64,000 nt of DNA from the NCBI GenBank assembly GCA_024699855.1, contig JAMPIQ010000001.1, positions 7,254,001 through 7,318,000 on the forward strand. The letters run 5' to 3'. Each line of letters opens with the position of its first letter. Positions within the stretch are counted from its first letter, which is position 1. The DNA comes from Aphelenchoides besseyi (Eukaryota; Nematoda; Chromadorea; Rhabditida; Aphelenchoididae). Positions 57,798-64,000 of this stretch are shown piece after piece. The notes beneath the pieces were generated by a model that saw only the letters and a program-made list of their open reading frames with translations, had not been told where the DNA came from and searched no databases. The translations under genes were made by a program, and so were the position numbers.

Positions 57798-58093
57798 GAT
57801 TACGGTGGAAAAGTCAATCGACGATCAAACTGACACGAACGATCACCGCACCAATCAATCAATTCCAGATAGGTCAAACCAGTTTAAACTATTTCGCCGA
57901 GAAAAAGGTCACTTCATCCGCCTATCATTGTGATATAGCGGTTAATTACACTTGCGCGCGGAAAATCACAACCCAAAAAGGACCAATCAATCAACTAACC
58001 AAATAACCAATCGCTTCTTTAATTACCGACTAACCAGAGAAAAGCCAAAAACCAAAAATTTCTAAAAACTCACAAGACTAACACGCAAGAAAA

Positions 58094-61000
58094 ATGACGG
58101 ATAACACAACGGTGGAGTTCGATAAATCAACAACAGCGGAAGGAATCAAATCAACATCAGGTCATATCAGAAGGCAACTCGGCCCAACAATCCAAGTGAT
58201 GAAAGACCAGCTGATAATTGCGAAGACAATTCATCCATTCACTGCCAGAAGCACCGATTCCAACGAAGTCAACCGAATCAAGGCGAAGGAAATTGAGATA
58301 AAAGCCAACGTCATGAGGAGGAAGTTGGAAAGCTCAACCAGAAAGGCGGAAGGATTAAAAAATGAGTGGAACAAATTGATTGCGCAACTAAGCACAGAAG
58401 AAAGAAAGGAAGAAGCAGAACGTTTCACTCAATTCGATGACAAAAACAACATGTGTTCAGTCACTGAAGCTGCGAAGAACATGGCGAAAACAATCGAAGA
58501 AGTCCAAGAATTGGCAAAGATTTCGGCCGATTTTTATCAAGCACTAATCGAAGGAGCAGCAACACACAGCACCCCGATAGTACCGCCGCCAGTTGAGATT
58601 CCACGACTCACACCTGTTAAGTTTAATGGGGATCCACGGTCATGGAGAATCTTTTGGGAATACTTCAGAGAATCAGTGGACAAAAGAGCTAACTTGTCCG
58701 ATGGTCAGAAGATCACATATTTGTCGGCGTTTGTAGAGGGAGAAGCCAAAAAGCTCTTAGAAGGGTACGACCTCATCGGAGCGAACTACGACATCGTGAA
58801 ATCTGCACTAGAACAGAAGTTCGGCAGGAAAGAAGTGATCGTTCACCATTTAATCTCAGACCTCAACAACATTGAAGAGCCAGCGAACAACATCAAAAAG
58901 CTGAAAAACTTCAGCTTAGAAGTCGACACGATCAGACGACAATTGGCAAATCACGGTTGTATACTCCCGATAGAGCAGTATACACACATGGTGGAGAGTA
59001 AACTAAAGAACTCACCAACGATTCTGAGAAAGCTAATCGAAGCTAAGAACTGTGCGCAAATCAAAGATGCTGAAGAAATGTGCATCTATCTCGATGGGTT
59101 AATTTTAACGGAAGAAGAATTTCAAGACAAAAGGGAGAAGTCGTTATCGTCAACTCCGTCACGAAAGAATCGAGCGTTCGTCACGAAGAAGAACCACAAA
59201 CAGCAACTAGTTCTCGCTGAAGACAAAGAAGGAAAACAGGACAAACCTGAATCAGTGACGTACAAAATTTGGCCGTGCATTTATTGCGGATTATCGAATC
59301 ACAAATCCTACAATTGCATGAAGTTCAAAACAGCAGATGAACGAAAGGAGAAATTGAAAGAACTGAAAAGATGCTTCAAGTGCTTAAAGCCAATGCACTT
59401 TCCAAAGCAATGTAACAACACGTGTTACAAATGCAAAGGAAAACACCACATTTCTCTCTGCTACCAACTTCATCCGAACCCAACAAAAAAGATCAATGTG
59501 GCGCAATCGAAAGAAGACGACCCAACGGAGAAAGCCAATGAAACGCACGTCTATTTGAATTGTAGTAATCGCACGATTCTACCGACGGCAGAAGTCGTGA
59601 TTTGCAATCCGGCAAACCAGCTTTCGAAGAAGATCTACGCACTTTTGGACAGTGCGAGTGAAGCGACGTATATCACAAACAAATGCGCCAAATTGCTTCA
59701 ACTGAAGCCCACCAAAATTGAACAAATCCGAACAGAAGTTTTCGGTGAGAAGGTAATCGACAGTGTGGCAGCCAAACATGTCGATTGCGAGTTGAAGATG
59801 CAAAATGGGAATTGGAAACCCATTAAAGCATTGTCGGTGCCAAAAATGGTTGGCAAATTGACGAGAATCGTCAAATCAAAGGGACAATTCAACGAGAAGA
59901 AAATCGTCCCGGAAATGCTCATTGGAAGCGACTACTTCTTCCAATTGATGCCTCTCTCGACTAAGTTACATAAAAACTGGATGGAGGTTCCAACAGCATT
60001 GGGTCCCATAATTGTTCAACACAATCAACCGAAGAGTCGTTTGACTTCTACAGCGGCTTATGTGACTCGAAGACTGCGACATGAGGAACCTCAAGAGCAA
60101 GAGGTCGAGAAGAAATTTTGGGATCTAGAAGCCATTGGTCTCACGAACGAAAAGGACGAAACCGTTGACAACCAAATTATCAACAAATTTCGACAGACTC
60201 TAGAGATAAGAGACAATCGATATTTCGTGGAATGGCTATGGAATGGACAAGAATCCAATTTGAGTAGCAATATCGGGATTGCTTACCATCGACTCATTTC
60301 ACTGATGAAAAGTCTTCAAAAACGTCCCGAGCTCATGGAGCAATATCGAAGAAATTTCGAAGAACAAGAAGATGCGGGAATTATTGAAAAGGTAACTACA
60401 AGGCAGCCGGATGGCTTGATTTCCTATCTCCCACATCAAGCTGTAGTTACACCGCACAAAACGACCACCAAGTTGAGAGTCGTTTACGATGCCTCGGCCA
60501 AACCAAAAAATGGACTGAGTGTTAATGACGTACTGCACGAAGGCCCACTATTACTTCCAAAATTGGTAGGATTACTAATGAGATTCCGCCTCGGCAGTTA
60601 CGCAACAATCGGCGATTTGGAGAAAGCGTTCCTTCAAATCGGACTCAAAGAGAATCAACGTGACTTAGTTCGATTTCTGTTACCTAAAAGGTGGGATCAA
60701 CCGATCAACGAAAAGAACATTCAAGTCTTTCGATTCGCTCGAGTACCATTCGGAGTTTGTTGTTCACCATCAATATTGGCGATGACCCTACAACATCTAC
60801 TAGAACGACACCCGAATGGAGCAGAGATTATGCGCCAACTCTACGTTGATAATCTTGTCATAACATCAGATAACAAAAAGGAACTGATGCAGAAAATTGC
60901 TAAAGCGAAGGACATCTTCAAAACTCGATGTTTTAACCTTCGTGAAATCTACAGCAACGATCCAACGATAACAACATCGTTAATGGGAGTGGAAGACCAA

Positions 61001-62083
61001 GAGAAGACAACGGAAAAGGTCTTAGGATTGCACTGGGACTTCAAAAAAGACGAAATGCAAATCAAAATCCCAACGCACAAACCATCTGCACCACTCACCA
61101 AAAGAGCAGCCCTACGCTTTGTCGCGTCAATTTATGATCCACTCGGACTCCTTGCACCATCGCTAATTGATTTGAAGTTATTCATCCAAAAACTATGGCG
61201 AACAGGACACGATTGGGATGAACAATGCGATGACAATCTAACTGAAGAATGGGAAAAACTGATGAAACCCCTGAGTACTTCAGAAGATATCGACAGATTC
61301 AAACGCCAAATTGGGAAAGTCAACACTACAAGAAGACTCGACATATTTGTCGATGCATCGGAAAAGGCCTATGGAGGAGCAGCCTATTTGACAATTGAGG
61401 GGGACTCCAATTTGATTTTTGCCAAATCCAGATTAGCACCTATGGAGAAGAAAAAAGGAAACAGTCCGAAGAAGGAAGTTATTCTGACGATTCCACGACT
61501 GGAACTACTCGCATTAGTATGCGGAATAAGAATGGCAAAACTACTCAAAGAGGAAATACACCACTCAGAAGATGTCACCATCTGGTCAGACTCTCAAGTC
61601 GCACTACAACAAATTAATGCTGGAAGATCGAAATCCGTTTTCGTCAACAACCGAGTGAAAGAAATTCACGAAATGAGAAACAAAATCAACTTTCGTTTCG
61701 TGCCAACGGAAATGAATCCAGCAGACTTGATCACGAGAGGAAAACCATTGTCCAAACTGATGAACTCAGCGCTCTGGTGGAAGGGTCCTGAATTCTTAAT
61801 TCAGGATAAAAACAAATGGCCCAACGAACTCATCATTCTGAAAGAAGAGAAGACGATGACAGAAGAAAGAAACAACAAAGAAGATCAACCGACAATCGTC
61901 TACCCCATCGGAAAAAGGAATGAGTTAATTGACGTCACAAAGTACAGTTGGCCAAAGCTCACCAGAATCGCAATGTATGTACTCAAGTTCACGAAAAGAC
62001 ATGGAGAAGTGACTACAACAACAGCTGAACAGATGATAATTCGTCAAGAACAACAGAAAAATATCCACCGACGGAGAAAGTGA
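58094..62083 (+). CDS. Gag-Pol polyprotein of BEL/Pao element
   Basis: A 1,329-codon frame. Gag: a helical N-terminus and a DUF1759-type domain (PVKFNGDPRSWRIFWEYF, residues about 177-194). Three CCHC-type knuckles follow around residues 393-460 (CIYCGLSNHKSYNC, then CFKCLKPMHFPKQC, then CYKCKGKHHISLC). The aspartic protease has LLDSASEATYI near 517. The reverse transcriptase has LRVVYDAS, IGDLEKAFLQI, FRFARVPFGVCCSP and the catalytic box YVDN near 916. RNase H spans about 1075-1210 (IFVDASEKAYGG, IPRLELLAL, IWSDSQVAL, NPADLITRG). The frame ends HRRRK-stop with the integrase continuing in the next register. YVDN in place of YVDD keeps one of two acidic residues in the box; I believe this occurs in some nematode BEL/Pao elements. 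Confidence 0.93.
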   Translation: MTDNTTVEFDKSTTAEGIKSTSGHIRRQLGPTIQVMKDQLIIAKTIHPFTARSTDSNEVNRIKAKEIEIKANVMRRKLESSTRKAEGLKNEWNKLIAQLSTEERKEEAERFTQFDDKNNMCSVTEAAKNMAKTIEEVQELAKISADFYQALIEGAATHSTPIVPPPVEIPRLTPVKFNGDPRSWRIFWEYFRESVDKRANLSDGQKITYLSAFVEGEAKKLLEGYDLIGANYDIVKSALEQKFGRKEVIVHHLISDLNNIEEPANNIKKLKNFSLEVDTIRRQLANHGCILPIEQYTHMVESKLKNSPTILRKLIEAKNCAQIKDAEEMCIYLDGLILTEEEFQDKREKSLSSTPSRKNRAFVTKKNHKQQLVLAEDKEGKQDKPESVTYKIWPCIYCGLSNHKSYNCMKFKTADERKEKLKELKRCFKCLKPMHFPKQCNNTCYKCKGKHHISLCYQLHPNPTKKINVAQSKEDDPTEKANETHVYLNCSNRTILPTAEVVICNPANQLSKKIYALLDSASEATYITNKCAKLLQLKPTKIEQIRTEVFGEKVIDSVAAKHVDCELKMQNGNWKPIKALSVPKMVGKLTRIVKSKGQFNEKKIVPEMLIGSDYFFQLMPLSTKLHKNWMEVPTALGPIIVQHNQPKSRLTSTAAYVTRRLRHEEPQEQEVEKKFWDLEAIGLTNEKDETVDNQIINKFRQTLEIRDNRYFVEWLWNGQESNLSSNIGIAYHRLISLMKSLQKRPELMEQYRRNFEEQEDAGIIEKVTTRQPDGLISYLPHQAVVTPHKTTTKLRVVYDASAKPKNGLSVNDVLHEGPLLLPKLVGLLMRFRLGSYATIGDLEKAFLQIGLKENQRDLVRFLLPKRWDQPINEKNIQVFRFARVPFGVCCSPSILAMTLQHLLERHPNGAEIMRQLYVDNLVITSDNKKELMQKIAKAKDIFKTRCFNLREIYSNDPTITTSLMGVEDQEKTTEKVLGLHWDFKKDEMQIKIPTHKPSAPLTKRAALRFVASIYDPLGLLAPSLIDLKLFIQKLWRTGHDWDEQCDDNLTEEWEKLMKPLSTSEDIDRFKRQIGKVNTTRRLDIFVDASEKAYGGAAYLTIEGDSNLIFAKSRLAPMEKKKGNSPKKEVILTIPRLELLALVCGIRMAKLLKEEIHHSEDVTIWSDSQVALQQINAGRSKSVFVNNRVKEIHEMRNKINFRFVPTEMNPADLITRGKPLSKLMNSALWWKGPEFLIQDKNKWPNELIILKEEKTMTEERNNKEDQPTIVYPIGKRNELIDVTKYSWPKLTRIAMYVLKFTKRHGEVTTTTAEQMIIRQEQQKNIHRRRK

Positions 62084-63528
62084 TCAAAAAGTACGAAATG
62101 AACCAAGACGAGAAAGGTCTATGGCGAATTAGAACACGTTTAGAAGAATCGGGATTACCATGGGAAACAATTCATCCCATTTGGCTACCGATTGATTCAC
62201 CGATCTGCACCAAAATCATCTTGACGTTTCATGAAATGTTTCAACATCAAGGAGCAAACACAGTAACTCTGGAGATGAGGAAGAAATTCTGGATCACAAC
62301 TCGTTTGGTGAAGTCTACGGTGAAACGATGCATTAAATGCAAACCAATGAATGCGAAACCATTCGAATTACCAATGTTCGCACCACTTCCCGAATCGAGG
62401 ACAAGAAAAGGGAAACCCTTCAGTTCCACAGGACTTGATGTCATGGGACCACTGAGATCCCACGAAGGAGAATTGTACGTACTACTGTTCACATGTCTGA
62501 AAATAAGAGCGGTACACCTCGAAGTTATAAGAAATACGCGAACGGAAAGTGTGATCAAAGCAATCCAACGATTTATAGCCAGAAGAGGTCTACCAGACGT
62601 ATTTCTCAGCGACAACGCTTCATACTTCATCTTGGCATCAAAACTTCTCAAGTCGCAATATAGCACAAATGACATCGAGTGGAATTTTACAATTCCAAAA
62701 GCACCTTGGCAGGGCGGAGCGTATGAACGACTCAATCGCAGCATAAAAGAGGCTATCAAACGTTCATTCGGAAGAGCAAAGAAAACGATCGAAGAATACG
62801 AGACGATAATCGCCATCATCGAATCGACGCTCAACAACAGACCGTTGACAGCCATTTCCGACGAACCAGCTGATCATCGAATTTTACGACCCGTCGACTT
62901 TTTGCGACCAGAAGGCCAAGAGTCGCCACTAGAAGAAGAGGAACTCACGAAACAAGAGCTTGAAGACGAAGACTACGAGCAAAGAATACTCCAAAAACGA
63001 TTGAGGAAAGTAAATGAATCAAATCAACTTGTTCTACAAAACTTCTGGAAGATATGGCAAACGCAGTATCTGTTGACATTGGCAGAAAGAACCCCACAGA
63101 AGGAATCAAAAGGAGTAGAACGAGAACCTCAATTAGGAGAATTGGTGGTGATTCAAGAGGAAGAAGTTCCCAAGAACAAGTGGAAACTCGGAAGAATTGT
63201 GGACGTAAAAAGGAGTAAAGATGGAATCATTCGCTCAGCGACAGTTTTGCAACCAAATCACCGAACAGCAACTCGATCGGTCAATCATCTCTACCCATTG
63301 GAAATCGGCGGAAATGACATCAACATCATCAAGAGCTTCAAAGAGCACGATCAGAGAAGTGCGATAGAACTGCGGGTACGACCGCGGCGAAAAGAGAAAT
63401 TACAGAGGCAATCAATCAATTTGTCGACTCTCCTCGTAATCGTTCTGATGTTAGTTTCAATGTTTCATATTCCTAACTTCGTTATCGCACAAAAAACCGA
63501 TGGTTTGTCCTCCCAACGCGGCAATTAG
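62080..63528 (+). CDS. Integrase region of BEL/Pao element
   Basis: The frame is open from 62027 and overlaps the end of the RNase H frame in a different register; there is no ATG at the join. The H2C2 zinc domain (FHEMFQHQGANTVTLEMR then CIKC) is followed by the integrase core with the acidic triad: GLDVMGP, SDNAS and QGGAYERLNRS. A DUF5641-type C-terminal domain follows (GELVVIQEEEVPKNKWKLGR, HLYPLEI). A hydrophobic helix lies near the C-terminus (STLLVIVLMLVSMFHI), followed by a stop at 63528. In related elements pol is one frame, so the split looks like a single-base lesion rather than programmed. Catalytic residues are complete. Confidence 0.85.
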   Translation: MIKKYEMNQDEKGLWRIRTRLEESGLPWETIHPIWLPIDSPICTKIILTFHEMFQHQGANTVTLEMRKKFWITTRLVKSTVKRCIKCKPMNAKPFELPMFAPLPESRTRKGKPFSSTGLDVMGPLRSHEGELYVLLFTCLKIRAVHLEVIRNTRTESVIKAIQRFIARRGLPDVFLSDNASYFILASKLLKSQYSTNDIEWNFTIPKAPWQGGAYERLNRSIKEAIKRSFGRAKKTIEEYETIIAIIESTLNNRPLTAISDEPADHRILRPVDFLRPEGQESPLEEEELTKQELEDEDYEQRILQKRLRKVNESNQLVLQNFWKIWQTQYLLTLAERTPQKESKGVEREPQLGELVVIQEEEVPKNKWKLGRIVDVKRSKDGIIRSATVLQPNHRTATRSVNHLYPLEIGGNDINIIKSFKEHDQRSAIELRVRPRRKEKLQRQSINLSTLLVIVLMLVSMFHIPNFVIAQKTDGLSSQRGN

Positions 63529-64000
63529 TTTGTGGAAAATAACGGATCCACTGAGCTGCGATTTGGGACAAACAGAACATGCCCACAAAGAGCCAAGAGA
63601 ATTTGGGATTTACAAACCAAATCACATAGAATACAGAACTGAAGGATTCATCTGTAAACTCAAAACTTCAACTGTCACTCAATGGACAGAACTGAACGGC
63701 ATTGAACGTATCGAAGAACTCGATGGAGAGCCAGAGGACATGACAGAAACTGAATGCCAAATGATGATCCGAGAACGTGTTTGTCGTTATGGAAAGTTGG
63801 AAAAGAATCGACACTCGTTTGCAACAGTCAACATCGTCGACAAGAACATTCCCAATCGATTCATGACTTTCATGATGGGCACAAATGTGGCAGTCAAACG
63901 AAATTGCATCCTATCGACAACTACGGTGTACTCACATTTCAACGACACACGAGCAACAAGTCCTCTAGTCGACTTATCAGAATGTCACTACACCAGCGGA
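63500..64000 (+). CDS. Env-like ORF of BEL/Pao element, truncated by window edge
   Basis: An ATG at 63500 inside the end of the integrase frame opens a third frame that stays open for 167 codons to the window end. It contains several Cys residues (CPPNA, LSCDLGQ, ETECQMM, RVCRYGK, RNCIL, SECHY) and a possible N-glycosylation site (NDT), suggesting an ectodomain. The hydrophobic stretch just upstream (about 63424-63489) could act as its signal sequence if the frames are joined by splicing or shifting. Some BEL/Pao elements carry an env-like gene here. Relation to a named viral glycoprotein family cannot be shown from this fragment. Confidence 0.6.
   Translation, partial: MVCPPNAAISLWKITDPLSCDLGQTEHAHKEPREFGIYKPNHIEYRTEGFICKLKTSTVTQWTELNGIERIEELDGEPEDMTETECQMMIRERVCRYGKLEKNRHSFATVNIVDKNIPNRFMTFMMGTNVAVKRNCILSTTTVYSHFNDTRATSPLVDLSECHYTSG

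Larger units (their letters stand above)
57219..64000 (+). mobile_element. BEL/Pao LTR retrotransposon with env-like ORF, 3' end outside window
   Basis: Order: 5' LTR (about 57219-57450), primer-binding site, long leader with a 58-bp tandem repeat, gag-pol (58094-62083), integrase frame (to 63528), and an env-like frame from 63500 to the window edge. Gag with the DUF1759-type domain, protease before RT, and integrase after RNase H is the BEL/Pao order. The element is nearly intact except for a one-base frame break between RNase H and integrase. The exact LTR start is uncertain (57188 or 57219), because the 3' LTR is not in the window for comparison. Confidence 0.88.

Noticed and set aside
60841..60860. 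YVDN instead of YVDD in the reverse transcriptase as a sign of inactivation
   Set aside because: I believe this variant occurs in some BEL/Pao elements, and the rest of the RT is intact, so it is not counted as a lesion.

Overview
The window is animal genomic DNA, most likely from a nematode or another small-genome ecdysozoan. Most genes are split by very short introns (about 35-60 bp) with GTAAG/GTGAG donors and TTTCAG/TTTTAG acceptors. Genes are packed on both strands, polyadenylation signals sit just behind stop codons, and the troponin I is of ecdysozoan type. A full-length complement C3-like gene and a KRBA2-like integrase gene would be unusual for Caenorhabditis, so an early-branching (enoplean) nematode is my guess; that is inference. 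I assembled exon-intron structures by hand and accepted a joint only where the splice phase closed.

Layout. 0.4-1.2 kb: a sushi-domain (CCP) protein, 5' end missing. 1.4-2.3 kb: troponin I. 2.9-15.6 kb: a 24-exon, 1,734-residue C3/alpha-2-macroglobulin-family gene on the minus strand. Its 5.1-kb intron holds a complete GPCR gene on the other strand. 17.7-20.1 kb: two small secreted-peptide genes, each with a TATA box. 21.0-22.5 kb: protein tyrosine phosphatase. 23.4-27.1 kb: SLC4 bicarbonate transporter. 27.6-31.8 kb: two small membrane proteins, mitochondrial ribosomal protein L12, a ZNF706 homologue and cathepsin B. 31.9-34.7 kb: a VAP-like MSP-domain gene and mitoguardin, head to head. 34.8-38.5 kb: PCID2 and an SLC10 transporter. 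41.0-46.8 kb: a KEN-box protein, a small membrane protein, an Arg/Ser-rich protein with a membrane anchor, an AADAC-type esterase and an uncertain gene. 48.8-50.6 kb: a domesticated integrase. 51.9-53.1 kb: a DD41D Tc1/mariner-type element with about 235-bp inverted repeats, inserted in the last codons of a secreted-protein gene (53.0-54.8 kb). 55.3-56.9 kb: two uncharacterised genes. From about 57.2 kb to the window end: a BEL/Pao LTR retrotransposon with gag-pol, integrase and an env-like ORF that runs off the edge.

Functional links. The VAP-like gene and mitoguardin encode a known ER-mitochondria contact pair. The mitoguardin has a phospho-FFAT-like motif and the two genes share a 288-bp divergent promoter. 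The C3-like protein lacks the thioester motif and any recognisable anaphylatoxin domain, but keeps the C-terminal C345C/NTR domain. A sushi-domain gene lies close by. No rRNA, tRNA or CRISPR array was found.
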